A DNA stretch of 54,170 nucleotides, taken from positions 1 to 54,170 of the forward strand of contig CAJTOR010000021.1 in the NCBI GenBank assembly GCA_910577675.1, given 5' to 3'. Of this stretch, positions 6,369 to 15,700 are shown in pieces (position 1 is the stretch's first letter; the number at the start of each line of letters is the position of its first letter). A program made the position numbers and the translations under genes. Source of the stretch: an uncultured Lachnospiraceae bacterium (GTDB lineage: Bacteria; Bacillota; Clostridia; Lachnospirales; Lachnospiraceae). Below the pieces are notes generated by a model that saw nothing but the letters and a program-made list of their open reading frames with translations, was not told the origin of the DNA and did no database searches.

Positions 6369-7808
6369 ATGCTTTATCGATATTATTTGCCGAACGGTCT
6401 TCAGGTGGTTTCCGAGCCGATGGCGAACCGGAAAACTGTGGCACTCGGCGTTTTTGTGAAAGTTGGGTCGCAGGATGAAACTAAGGAAAACAATGGGATT
6501 TCCCATCTGGTAGAACATATGTTTTTTAAGGGTACAAAAACGCGCAGTGCAAAGGATATTGCAGATCTTACGGCGCGTATTGGCGATGATGTCAACGCGT
6601 TTACCAGCAAGGAATGCACGGTGCTTTACGGCATGACGGTTACAAAAAAGTTTGGCGAACTTGCCATGTTGCTTGGTGACCTTTTGACAAACCCGCAGTT
6701 TGACGCAAAGGAGCTTGCAAAAGAAAAGCGCATTGTTATGGATGAAATTGATATGTATTGGGATTCCCCGGAAGATCTGGTGCATGAACTGCTGCAAAAG
6801 CGTGTCTGGAAAAACGATTCCCTCGGATATTTAATATCCGGGACAAAATCCGTTGTGCGCAGTTTAAAAAGGGAGGAACTGCACCAGTTTTTGCGCGGGC
6901 ATTATTATGCGGAAAATATGTTGATTTCGGTTGCGGGCGGATATGAGGAGGAGGAAGTAAAAAGCATACTTGCGGATGCGTTTTCGGGGGTTAAGTCTTT
7001 TGCTGCGCAGGCGGATAAAAAGTATTTGTCACCGGAGATGGCTGCGGTTTCTGTAAAGCGGGATAAGGCAGCAGAGCTTGCGCTGCCACCTTACCATGCG
7101 GAATATATGGGGGCGGCATGTTTTTCCGGCAAAAAACAAAACGAAATTAAAGAGAAAAAATCACCCTGCTACTACCGCAGTTTTGCGGTGGCGGACAAAG
7201 ATATAGAGCAGCTCCATTTAAATCTTGCTTTTCCTGCCCCATGCCTGGGCGATAAAAGGCGTTTTGCCTATTCCATTATGAATTCGGTGTTTGGCGGCAG
7301 CAATAATTCCCGCCTCTTCCAGCAAATCCGCGAGGAGGCAGGGATGGCATATTCTGTCTATTCCTATAGCAGCGCATATCTGCGTGCGGGGCTGTTCCAT
7401 ATTGATATTACGGTGCAGCCGCAGCTCGCAGTGCCCGTATTATCTAAAGTGGCGGGGATTGTCGAGGAATTCTCACGCTGTGGTCTTACTGAGGAAGAAC
7501 TATCCCTGCACAAAGAGCAGGTGGAAACAGAACTTATTATGGGGGCAGAAAGTCCAAAGACCAGGATGGATGCAAATGCAAAATATGCGCTGGCAGGGAC
7601 AAAACTCTTTACGTTGGAAGAAAAGCTCGAGCTTATGGATGCGGTTACCTGCGGGCAGATAAAGGAACTGGCAGAAGAAATTTTAAAGCTTAGGGAAGTG
7701 AGCCTGTGTGTGGTAGGGAACAGGGAGCATATTGACCTGAATGGGATCAGGAAACTTTTTAATCGCTGGGGAAATATGGGGCAGAATGTGGAAGGGGGGA
7801 CAGAATGA
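6369..7808 (+). CDS. M16 family zinc peptidase (YmxG/MlpA-like)
   Basis: The inverted zinc motif HLVEH (HxxEH) is near residue 46, with the third ligand region EKRIVMDEIDMYWDSPEDL about 75 residues later. This marks an active-type pitrilysin/mitochondrial processing peptidase family member. A second M16 C-terminal domain contains the family's NSVFGGSNNSRLFQQIREE and AYSVYSYSS segments. The ATG at 6369 (MLYRYYLPNG) is preferred because it follows AAAGG at 9-base spacing; an upstream in-frame ATG at 6351 is possible. In Bacillus an M16 peptidase gene also lies near pnp. The stop overlaps the next start as ATGA. Substrate unknown. Confidence 0.9.
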   Translation: MLYRYYLPNGLQVVSEPMANRKTVALGVFVKVGSQDETKENNGISHLVEHMFFKGTKTRSAKDIADLTARIGDDVNAFTSKECTVLYGMTVTKKFGELAMLLGDLLTNPQFDAKELAKEKRIVMDEIDMYWDSPEDLVHELLQKRVWKNDSLGYLISGTKSVVRSLKREELHQFLRGHYYAENMLISVAGGYEEEEVKSILADAFSGVKSFAAQADKKYLSPEMAAVSVKRDKAAELALPPYHAEYMGAACFSGKKQNEIKEKKSPCYYRSFAVADKDIEQLHLNLAFPAPCLGDKRRFAYSIMNSVFGGSNNSRLFQQIREEAGMAYSVYSYSSAYLRAGLFHIDITVQPQLAVPVLSKVAGIVEEFSRCGLTEEELSLHKEQVETELIMGAESPKTRMDANAKYALAGTKLFTLEEKLELMDAVTCGQIKELAEEILKLREVSLCVVGNREHIDLNGIRKLFNRWGNMGQNVEGGTE

Positions 7809-7966
7809 TCCGTCCAATCAAAGAATGTGAAATAGAGCTCTGTGTCAGTGTAATCAGGGATAGCTTTTTGACCGTGGCACAGAAATATGGTTTTACAGAA
7901 GAAAATGCGCCAAGATTTACGGCATTTGCAACAACGAAAGAGCGGCTATATGGAAAAAGCAATTAA
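7805..7966 (+). pseudogene. Truncated GNAT acetyltransferase N-terminus
   Basis: The 53-codon frame begins at an ATG overlapping the peptidase stop (ATGA). It reads MIRPIKECEIELCVSVIRDS, then a segment ending in TEENAPRFTAFATTKERL. That is the typical first 50 residues of a GNAT acetyltransferase, in which the acetyl-CoA binding motif (RxxGxG/A) and the rest should follow for another 100 residues. Instead the frame stops at TAA (7964-7966) and no continuation is visible in the other frames before the amidase leader. It therefore lacks the catalytic core and is probably a remnant still translationally coupled to the peptidase. Confidence 0.7.
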
Positions 7967-7987
7967 TAGCGCGGCAAAATAAATTGA

Positions 7988-8012
7988 CAGGGCAGGATTT
8001 TCCCTGCTCCTG
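7988..8012 (+). terminator. Hairpin between GNAT remnant and amidase gene
   Basis: CAGG-GCAGG (7988-7996) pairs with CCTGC-CCTG (8003-8007, 8009-8012) with one bulged T. There is no immediate U run (a T tract appears only around 8024), so termination strength is uncertain. Confidence 0.4.
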
Positions 8013-8121
8013 ACAGGCACATTTTTTCATCTCCCCGCATATGCTGTGTGGAAAACAGTTTTTCCAGGAAATTTCGGAAAAAATTCTTTCTTCGGACTTT
8101 TCGCGGAAATGGGGAAATATT

Positions 8122-9363
8122 ATGGCTTATACCGTATATCTGGATGCTGGTCACGGCGGTTATGACAATGGAGCGTCGGACGGGAACCGCAAGGAAAAAA
8201 ACGATACTCTCAGGCTTGCGCTTGCTGTTGGGGAAATTCTGCAAAACAATGGGGTCGCTGTGGGCTACACAAGGGTGGAAGATGTCTATGATTCGCCTCT
8301 GCGCAAGGCACAAATTGCAAATGAGGCAGGAGCGGATCTGTTTGTTTCTTTCCACCGCAATGCGGCGGAGTACCGCAATCAATATAATGGGGTACAGACA
8401 TTAGTTTTTGATAACAGCGGGCTGAAAAAGGAAATGGCGGACGCAATCAATGAGGCACTTGCGGAAGTTGGTTTTAAAAATATAGGCACTGAGGTAAGGC
8501 GTGACCTTGCGGTGCTCAGGCGCACCAAGATGCCTGCGCTGCTGGTGGAGGCGGGTTTTATTGACAGCGACACGGACAATGCGATCTTTGACGAAAATTT
8601 TGATGATATGGCACAGGCTATTGCCTACTCTATTTTAAACACTTTGCAGGATAACGGGTTAGTAGCTTCTGCAAGGCAGACGGCGGCCGGCGCAAACGGG
8701 ACAGGTCAGGTCGTTGCCACATCGGCATTACCGACCGGTCAGACTGGTGCTGCGTCAAGGACAGCCGCAGGCGCTGCTAAGAATGCAGGTCAGATGCCTA
8801 CCAGTTTTGTTCCAATTGATTCTAAGAGGCAGAAAAATGGTGCGTTAAGTCAGGCTGTGGCAGTTGGGGCAAGGGCGGCTTCGGCGGTACAGTCGGTAAG
8901 TTCCCCGCTGTCCGGTATGGAGGTTGCCGCCCCGGGAAGTCCGTCGGAGGACTGGCAGCCGCAGGAGAGCACACAAGATTCAATTGCACCAAATGATGCA
9001 ATTGTACCTAGCGATGCAATACCGCCGGATGGTGCTTTTGGTGTTATGCCGCCTGAGGATGATATCCGGATTGGGAAACGTGTATCCGGGCGCTGCGTAT
9101 GCATTGACGATGATGATGATGATGACGATGACGACGATTGCAAGCCTTGCTATATGATCCAGACCGGATTGTACCGCAATTATCAGAACGCGCTGCGCCA
9201 GAAGAGGAGAATGGAAAGGGATGGTTTTCCGGCAATGATCCAACTCTACAAAAAGTTTTATGCGGTTGTAACAGGGTACTTTGAAAGCGAAAAGGAAGCG
9301 CGCAGGGTGCAGCGGGAACTTAGGCAGTTGGGGTATGAAACATTGATCCGGACGGTGCGTTAG
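8122..9363 (+). CDS. N-acetylmuramoyl-L-alanine amidase (Amidase_3) with poly-Asp linker and SPOR domain
   Basis: The N-terminal Amidase_3 domain (about residues 1-175) carries the zinc ligands and catalytic residues: DAGHGG, E in KEKND, SFHRNA and VEAGF. The enzyme cleaves the amide between MurNAc and L-Ala in peptidoglycan. A long low-complexity linker (Ala/Thr/Gly/Ser/Pro rich, with PNDAIVPSDAIPPDGAF repeats) leads to an 11-residue Asp run framed by CVC and CKPC. The C-terminal SPOR domain (about residues 344-413) should bind denuded glycan. The ATG at 8122 has GGGGAA upstream; the longer frame from 8041 lacks support. No signal peptide is apparent, which is odd for a wall enzyme but seen in some clostridial amidases. 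Confidence 0.92.
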   Translation: MAYTVYLDAGHGGYDNGASDGNRKEKNDTLRLALAVGEILQNNGVAVGYTRVEDVYDSPLRKAQIANEAGADLFVSFHRNAAEYRNQYNGVQTLVFDNSGLKKEMADAINEALAEVGFKNIGTEVRRDLAVLRRTKMPALLVEAGFIDSDTDNAIFDENFDDMAQAIAYSILNTLQDNGLVASARQTAAGANGTGQVVATSALPTGQTGAASRTAAGAAKNAGQMPTSFVPIDSKRQKNGALSQAVAVGARAASAVQSVSSPLSGMEVAAPGSPSEDWQPQESTQDSIAPNDAIVPSDAIPPDGAFGVMPPEDDIRIGKRVSGRCVCIDDDDDDDDDDDCKPCYMIQTGLYRNYQNALRQKRRMERDGFPAMIQLYKKFYAVVTGYFESEKEARRVQRELRQLGYETLIRTVR

Positions 9364-9392
9364 GAAATTTTTGAGAAGGCAGATGATTTTTT

Positions 9393-9437
9393 ATTTCGCG
9401 GCTGTGGCAGAAAGTCATACAGCCGCGAAATATTTTT
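9393..9437 (+). terminator. Intrinsic terminator of the amidase gene
   Basis: ATTTCGCGGCTGT (9393-9405) pairs perfectly with ACAGCCGCGAAAT (9419-9431), followed by ATTTTT. This is a 13-bp stem with a U tract. Confidence 0.9.
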
Positions 9438-9500
9438 GTTTATTTGACAAATCTCATGGAATAAACAGATTCGCCGTTATATTGAAAAAGGGCCACTCCG

Positions 9501-9815
9501 CTACTTCCTCAAATCATCGTCATAATAGCGTTTACTCTTTACTTTACCATTAACTTTAATCGTATAAAAACAGCAGTTTAGTTTAAAATGCCAATGGATA
9601 CCACAAATTACTCCCGTGATATCAGGGTGGTTACAAGGAGAAACCTGATCTCCGTAGGAATATTTGGGAGCTCCTGATAATGCCCGGATATATTTAATAT
9701 CCGGTTTGTATGTAGTTTCAGGTAATGTAATTAATACTTCACCATTATCAGCTATTTCGTATTGGACAACAGCTTGAGACAAACTTCCTTCTATATCAAG
9801 ACATATCCCCCACAT
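9501..9815 (-). CDS. Small hypothetical protein (104 aa)
   Basis: The start has AAAAGGAG nine bases upstream, and a perfect minus-strand sigma-A promoter lies about 50 bases before it, so this is a real gene. The C-terminal half (YGDQVSPCNHPDITGVICGI, then WHF and KSKRYYDDDL) has the look of a small beta-rich module in which a compact barrel is followed by a YxxxDL tail. I recall similar small uncharacterised proteins, but no named family is certain. The codon use is more AT-rich than the neighbours. The two flanking units are on the opposite strand, suggesting an acquired single-gene unit. Confidence 0.7.
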   Translation of the reverse strand: MWGICLDIEGSLSQAVVQYEIADNGEVLITLPETTYKPDIKYIRALSGAPKYSYGDQVSPCNHPDITGVICGIHWHFKLNCCFYTIKVNGKVKSKRYYDDDLRK

Positions 9816-9861
9816 TTAGCGCTCCTTTTAAATACTAATTATTTGCTGAGTTATTTTCTTC

Positions 9862-9890
9862 TTTATATCATAAATTTGAGGGAGTGTCAA
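9862..9890 (-). promoter_or_regulatory. Sigma-A promoter of the minus-strand 104-aa gene
   Basis: On the minus strand TTGACA (9890-9885), a 17-base spacer and TATAAA (9867-9862). Confidence 0.8.
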
Positions 9891-10143
9891 TTGTAAATTT
9901 CATATCAGGCAAAAATATTAGTATAAATCCCTTTGCATCGGGTGAGGATTGAGGCAGATATTGCAAATTTAAAAATAGTTGCAAGATAAATGAAAAAGGA
10001 ACTGTTTAGATGCATATTTTTATTGTTATTTATGCGGTTAATATGGTGAAAATATTAGCTTATAATATAAGCGATCAAATTATTTGATGTTATTATTATA
10101 AAAATAAAATTAAAAAAATAATTTGATTATTATTAAATAATAC
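9891..10143. other. Very AT-rich intergenic DNA
   Basis: This stretch between the divergent promoters at 9862-9890 and 10144-10172 is dominated by A and T, with homopolymer runs and no supportable gene. Such DNA may be intrinsically curved, but that is inference. Confidence 0.4.
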
Positions 10144-10172
10144 TTGAAAAATTGATTTTATTATGATATAAT
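10144..10172 (+). promoter_or_regulatory. Sigma-A promoter upstream of the 10311 gene
   Basis: TTGAAA (10144-10149), a 17-base spacer, TATAAT (10167-10172). It implies a leader of about 130 bases before the ATG at 10311. Confidence 0.75.
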
Positions 10173-10310
10173 CAAAAAACGATATATGTTTGATTGGTAT
10201 TCTATAGGTATTAATTGTAGGATGGTCGAACGAAAATATTTGTTGCAGGGGCTTATGCCAAACTGGAAAAAACAGGATTATATGGGTAAAATGGAAGGAG
10301 AAATGATATT

Positions 10311-10670
10311 ATGGATTCATCACAAAAAACTTTTTTGGCACATTTGGAGGAGAGAGAAAAGGATATAACGCAGCGGGCGGCGCGTTTCAGGGAAGAGGGG
10401 CGCGCGGACGAGAGTGTCTTTGAAAATATCCGCCTTAATATTTATGAGATTTTTACCACCGTTTTCGGCGTGGCAGAAAAGAATTGCGGGGGTGACAGGG
10501 CGGCGTTGCGGGACTTTTTTCTGCAAAAGATGGAGCAGATTCCGGAAAATTGGAAGCTTTCTTTTGAGAAGGCAAAGGAACATGGTGACGCAAAAAAAAT
10601 GCATATTGAGGGTATCAAATTAGAAACCGCGCAGGAAATCCGGAACATTTTTGAGGAGGATATAATGTGA
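10311..10670 (+). CDS. Hypothetical cytoplasmic protein (119 aa)
   Basis: AAGGAG lies about 12 bases before the ATG at 10311. The product is charged and looks largely helical (SSQKTFLAHLEEREKDITQR at the start; NIYEIFTTVFGVAEKN in the middle; ETAQEIRNIFEED at the end), with no transmembrane segment or catalytic motif. It lies directly upstream of the leader RNA and gene of the ArsR/DUF2087 regulator and in the same orientation, so the two may share a transcript. No family is recognised and no function is proposed. Confidence 0.7.
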   Translation: MDSSQKTFLAHLEEREKDITQRAARFREEGRADESVFENIRLNIYEIFTTVFGVAEKNCGGDRAALRDFFLQKMEQIPENWKLSFEKAKEHGDAKKMHIEGIKLETAQEIRNIFEEDIM

Positions 10671-10703
10671 AAAGTAGTGCTGACACACTTATTTTTTGCA
10701 TGG

Positions 10704-10812
10704 CTATTTGTGCAGGGAACGTCACAAATAAGTCTTAATCCGATCAGAGAAATTGCATTCTCAGTTTTCTTGCAATTCCTCGGACATAAACGTTCCCGGA
10801 ATGGAGGATTTT
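10704..10812 (+). promoter_or_regulatory. Candidate pseudoknot leader RNA, copy R2 (upstream of ArsR/DUF2087 gene)
   Basis: TATTTGTG (10705-10712) pairs with CACAAATA (10723-10730) around the loop CAGGGAACGT. Loop bases GGGAACGT (10715-10722) are complementary to ACGTTCCC (10790-10797). Compared with copy R1 (GAGAACGT/ACGTTCTC) one A-U pair has become G-C, a compensatory change. An inner stem joins AAATTGCA (10750-10757) to TGCAATT (10771-10777). TTCCTC (10776-10781) can pair with GAGGA of the Shine-Dalgarno (GGAGG 10803-10807). The conserved parts cover the first 30 and last 30 bases. Confidence 0.65.
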
Positions 10813-11370
10813 ATGACAGAAAATGAGGCGATCCAGTTGTTCAAGTGTCTGGCGGATAAATCGCGCCTGCAAATTTTAAAATCCCTCGCGGTGGAGGATA
10901 TGTATGTGGAGCGGCTGGCAGAACGTTTGGGACTGAGTGCCCCGACCATCTCGTTCCATTTGAAAAAGCTTTCGGATGCGGGCGCTGTAAAATCATATAA
11001 AAGCCAATATTATATGATGTACTCCCTTAACCCAGCGATATTTAAGGTCAGGATTCTTGATATTTTACAGCAGGAATCGGACGAGGCGGCATTGCAGGAG
11101 AGAAGGGATGCGGAGTATCGGAAGAAGGTATTGGATGCTTTCTTTGAATATGGCAAATTGAAAGCGATCCCCGCCCAGCGCAAAAAGGAACGTATTGTGC
11201 TGGCTTATATCTCGGAAGCATTTGAGTATGGCAGGATGTACTCGGAGAGGGAGGTCAATCTTATCATATCTGATTTCCACGATGATTTTTGTACAATAAG
11301 GCGGGATATGATAAGTGAAGGGCTGCTTGGAAGGAGCAGTGTGGGATACTGGAGGATGGAAGGAAAATAA
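10813..11370 (+). CDS. ArsR-type helix-turn-helix regulator with C-terminal DUF2087 domain
   Basis: The start at 10813 is set by GGAGG at 10803-10807; the upstream in-frame ATG at 10801 overlaps that site. Residues about 5-75 form an ArsR winged helix (ADKSRLQILKSL, then LSAPTISFHLKKLSDAGAV, with the recognition helix TISFHLKKL). Residues about 105-185 match DUF2087: RIVLAYISEAFEYGRMYSER, then FHDDFCTIRRDMISEG and a final Y-W pattern. There are no obvious Cys metal ligands of classical ArsR sensors. It is likely a transcription repressor or activator with unknown effector. It is preceded by the R2 leader and followed by a terminator. Confidence 0.88.
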   Translation: MTENEAIQLFKCLADKSRLQILKSLAVEDMYVERLAERLGLSAPTISFHLKKLSDAGAVKSYKSQYYMMYSLNPAIFKVRILDILQQESDEAALQERRDAEYRKKVLDAFFEYGKLKAIPAQRKKERIVLAYISEAFEYGRMYSEREVNLIISDFHDDFCTIRRDMISEGLLGRSSVGYWRMEGK

Positions 11371-11419
11371 AAAAGTGTGGGATTTCTCTGAAAAACCAGG
11401 GAAACCCCGCACTTTTTTT
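11371..11419 (+). terminator. Intrinsic terminator after the ArsR/DUF2087 gene
   Basis: AAAAGTGTGGG (11371-11381) pairs with CCCGCACTTTT (11406-11415 region) through one G-U pair and ends in a long T run. Confidence 0.85.
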
Positions 11420-11453
11420 GTGGTTTTGTGCAAAAGACTTATTGGGATAAGCA

Positions 11454-11482
11454 TTGTTTTTTTATTTTTCTTCCCTTATAAT
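11454..11482 (+). promoter_or_regulatory. Promoter of the sbcDC operon
   Basis: TTGTTT (11454-11459), a 17-base spacer and TATAAT (11477-11482), 75 bases upstream of sbcD. Confidence 0.65.
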
Positions 11483-11556
11483 GTAAATAAATAGGATAAT
11501 AAAGAAAAAATCCCGGCATTCGGGAACAGAAAATTTAGACGAAAGGAATTATTTTT

Positions 11557-12717
11557 ATGAGATTACTCCATATTTCAGATCTTCATATCGGGAAGAAAGT
11601 AAATGAATTTTCCATGTTGGAAGACCAGAAGCATATCCTGCGGCAAATACTTGAAATTGCGGATAACCAGCGGGCGGACGGCGTTATGATTGCCGGGGAT
11701 ATCTATGATAAGCCCGTGCCGACCGCAGATGCGGTGCAGGTGTTTGACTGGTTTTTAACGGAGCTTGCAGACCGTGGGAAAGCTGTTTATGCGGTGAGTG
11801 GGAACCATGATTCCGCCCAGCGCATCGCTTTTGGGGCGCAGCTTATGGGGAGCAGGGGTGTATTTTTATCCCCGGTTTACCGGGGGGAGATAAGCCCTTT
11901 AACGCTTACCGATTCTTACGGGGAATTATATCTGTATCTGCTTCCCTTTATAAAGCCTGCTACCATGCGCCATGTATTAAAACAAGCGGAGGAAATGGAA
12001 GAAAACTCCCCGATGCAGAGTTATCATGAGGCAGTAAAACTTGCCGTTTCACGCATGGGGGTGGATGGGACAAAGCGCAATATTTTGGTTGCGCACCAGT
12101 TTGTAACCGGCGCGGGGCGGTGTGACTCGGAGGAGGAGGTTGTCGGGGGGCTTGACAATGTGGATGCGGATGTATTTGATGTGTTTGACTATGTGGCACT
12201 TGGGCATATCCACAGCCCGCAGTCCATAAAAAGGGAAACACTGCGCTATTGTGGAACCCCGCTGAAATATTCTTTTTCGGAAGCGAACCAGAAAAAATCG
12301 GTTACGGTGGTGAATTTAAAGGAAAAGGGGGATATTGAAATTTCCACCGTGCCGCTTATCCCGCTCCATGATATGCGGAAAATCAGGGGGACTTATCTGG
12401 AAGTTACGGCGCGTTCTTTTTATCAGGAATTTGACAGGGAGGATTATGTTCAGATCACGTTGACCGACGAGGACGATATTCCGGATGCCCTGCAAAAACT
12501 TAGGGTTATTTATCCAAATCTGATGCATTTTTTATATGACAATACACGCACAAAGCAGAAGCGCGTAATTGAAAACGTGGCAGAAATTGAACACAAGTCG
12601 GAACTGGAGTTATTTGCGGAATTATATGAACTGCAAAACAACCGGGCGATGAGTGATGTACAGGCGGACTTTGTTGCAAAGATGATTGAGGAGTGCAAAA
12701 AAGGGGAAGAGGATTAA
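11557..12717 (+). CDS. sbcD: Exonuclease subunit SbcD (Mre11-type nuclease)
   Basis: SbcD is the nuclease of the SbcCD complex, which opens hairpins and trims protein-blocked DNA ends. All metallophosphoesterase motifs are visible: DLHIGKK near residue 8, GDIYDKP near 49, SGNHDSAQR near 86, and the late H motifs VAHQF and GHIHSPQ around 180-220. The 386 residues fit the family. It starts at 11557 after AAAGGA, and sbcC follows after 15 bases in the same operon. Both subunits act together at stalled replication forks and palindromes. Confidence 0.96.
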   Translation: MRLLHISDLHIGKKVNEFSMLEDQKHILRQILEIADNQRADGVMIAGDIYDKPVPTADAVQVFDWFLTELADRGKAVYAVSGNHDSAQRIAFGAQLMGSRGVFLSPVYRGEISPLTLTDSYGELYLYLLPFIKPATMRHVLKQAEEMEENSPMQSYHEAVKLAVSRMGVDGTKRNILVAHQFVTGAGRCDSEEEVVGGLDNVDADVFDVFDYVALGHIHSPQSIKRETLRYCGTPLKYSFSEANQKKSVTVVNLKEKGDIEISTVPLIPLHDMRKIRGTYLEVTARSFYQEFDREDYVQITLTDEDDIPDALQKLRVIYPNLMHFLYDNTRTKQKRVIENVAEIEHKSELELFAELYELQNNRAMSDVQADFVAKMIEECKKGEED

Positions 12718-12732
12718 GGGGGAATCTATTAT

Positions 12733-15700
12733 ATGAAACCAGTAAAATTGATTATCAGTGCTTTTGGACCATATGCGGGAACAACGGAGATTGATTTTGA
12801 AAGCCTTGGCAGTGAAGGGCTTTATCTGATTACCGGGGAAACCGGGGCGGGGAAAACAATGATTTTTGACGCGGTTACATTTGCGCTTTACGGCGAGGCG
12901 AGCGGTGGTATAAGGAAGGCGGAAATGTTCCGCAGCAAATATGCAAAGGAGGAAGTGCCGACACGCATTGAATTTACATTTGATTATAGGGGGAGCCGTT
13001 ATCTTGTAAAGCGCAACCTGGATTATCAGTGTCAGAAAAAGAGGGGGACGGGCTGGAAAACAGAGAAAGCAAATGCGGAACTAAATTTTCCGGGTGATAA
13101 GGAGCCGGTAACGGGATACAGTGAGGTGACAAGAGCCGTAACGGAACTGATCGGTCTTGACAGGGAGCAGTTTACACAGATTGTTATGATTGCCCAGGGG
13201 GATTTCCAGAAACTTTTATTTGCCAATACAAAGGAGCGCGCAAAGATTTTCAGGCAGATTTTTAAGACGGGGCTTTATCAGACCTTGCAGGAAAAACTAA
13301 GCAAAGCGGAGATAGAGCAAAAAAATGAGTATAATGAGTTAAAGCGAAGTATAGAACAGTATATAGGAAGTATCGTGTGCACACAGAATACACCGACGGC
13401 AATAAAGATGCAGCAGTTGTGTGAAAACAGGATGGATGGCAGGGTTGGCGAAGGGGTGGAGTTACTTAATCAGCTATGCATGGAGGAAGAAAATGCGCTT
13501 GCCGGTCTGGAAAGTCAGATTGGGATGCTTGATGGGAAAATCGATGAGGAAAACCGGTTGATTGGGATAGTACAGAAAATTCGGCAGCAGCGGCAGGAGT
13601 TATCGGAAAAACAAAGTTTGTTAGAGCAGATTACGCCAAAGTTTGAGATGGACTTTGCCAGTTACCAGAGTGCGGAATTAGAGGCGGAAAAAGCTGGGCA
13701 GATTATATTGGAAATCAGTAAACAGCAGGAGAAACTGCCCCGTTTTGATGCGTTGATGCGGGCGCGGGAAGAACATTATACACAGGGGAGGGAAATCGGG
13801 CAGAAAAAGGAGCAGATACAGGGATTAGAAAGTCAGAGAGCCGGTCTTGAGGCTTTGCTAAAGGAAGATTACCGTATGTTAAAGGAACTTGAGGGGGAGG
13901 GGGAGAAAAAAGAACGGCTTGAAAATGAGAGGGAAAAAGTAAAACAGTTGGCCGATGACCTGGAACAGAAAACACTTGCCTGGAAACAGGAAACAGAACG
14001 TCAGGAAGAAGCGGAACGAAGCCAGAAGGAGGAAGAGAAACTGGCGGGGCAGCTTGAAAACGAGGTCGGGCAGAAAAAGGAAGAGATTCTTTTATTAAAA
14101 GATAAGGATGCGGCGCTTTCTCTGGCGGGGGAATTATCCGGAAAGCTTGTGGTTCAGGAAGAAGTTTTGCACAAGGCGAAGAAAGAGTTTCAGGAAAAGC
14201 AGGAACAATTGCAGCAGACTGCCGCAGAGTTAGATGGATTTTGCAGACAGGAAAATATACTTTGCGAGGAGGAAACAAAGAGAAAGGCTGAACTTGAGCA
14301 TTTGCAGAATGTAAGCGGGATTGAAGCTGAATGGTGGCATAAAACGGAGGCGGCAGAAAAACAGTTTTTGGAGTTTGAAGAACAGAGGGATAATCTGGAT
14401 GCGCTTAGGCGGAGTGCGGAGGAAGCAAAAAAAGCATATGGGAGAGCGCAGGAGCAAGCGGAACAAAACCGAAGGCAGCAGGATTTGTGGCAGACTGAGT
14501 GGGAGGGGTTAAAGGATGCGGATACCCGCAGATTACAGCTTGTACAGGACGAAAAAATTTTGAAAGACAAAGAGGAAGATTGTAAAAAACTTTTGGATGA
14601 AATCGACCAGTTTGAAACATATCAGAAGAATCTGTGTGCAGCGCAGGAGGAATACCGGGTGGCGGCAGCCTGGAAGGAAGAAATCGGAAAACAATACAGG
14701 CTGACAGAACAGTGCTTTTTCAATGCGCAGGCAGGTTTGATCGCCCGTTCCTTAGAAGAGGGAAAAGCTTGCCCGGTCTGCGGTTCCACACACCACCCGG
14801 ATCTTGCCAGAGTGCCGGATATGGCTCCATCCAAAGAGGAGGTTGAGCAGCAGAAAGAGCAGTTTAGTGAGGCGGAACGGAAAGTGGAAAGGCTTAGCGC
14901 TAAAGCCGGGAATTGGTGTGATCGGCTGGCGGAGCAAAAGCAGGCTGTTATTGAACTGGCGGGCGGTATTTTTTGGGAAGATGGTAAGCAGGATGTTGTG
15001 AGGGGATACTGCGGGACGGATGGGGAGATTAATCTTACAGTATTGCGGGAGAAGCTTTTGCAGATAGAAGAAAAGAACCGGGCAGAGGAAGGGAGTATTT
15101 CACTACAGATAGAAAATGTACGAAAAGAACAGGAACGTAAAACCCAGCTTGACGGGCTTTTAAAGGAGGGGCGGGATAAAAAAGAGGAGTGGGATAAGCT
15201 TTTGCAGCAAAAAAGCCAGGCATATGCCGCGGTACGCGGGAAATTGGAGGAGGGATGCCGCAGGTGGGAGCGGATGATTTTTCAGTTTTCACAAAGCGGG
15301 TTTGCAGGAAATACCGGGGATGCCGCGTCGGTGGCAGATTATCTCAAACAGCAGTTAAATATATATAAAGAGGAACTGGCGCGTGTGCAGGCAGATAAAA
15401 AACGCCAGGAAATATTGCTTGCAGAAGCGGGGCGGGCAGAGGAAGAGAAGCGAAAGATACAGGTAAGAATCAGCGAGGGGAAGGAATCCTGTGCAGAGCT
15501 TACCGGGCGGAAGGAAACCCTTAAAAAGCAGATTTTAAATGAACTTGGAAAAGCGGAAGAATTGTGTGGGGAGATTGCAGTATATCTGGCGCAGGAGGGA
15601 AAATATTTTGCTGTTTCGAACTGGGAAGAAATGAAGGAGAATATTTCCCGGCCAGTTGCAGAAAATGGAAGTTTGCAGTTGGCATTTTCAGCGATGGAAG

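Noticed and set aside
10704..10735. Short leader peptide reading of the R copies (for example ATGGCTATTTGTGCAGGG)
   Set aside because: No Shine-Dalgarno precedes it and the reading frame differs between R1 and R2, while the RNA pairing is kept.
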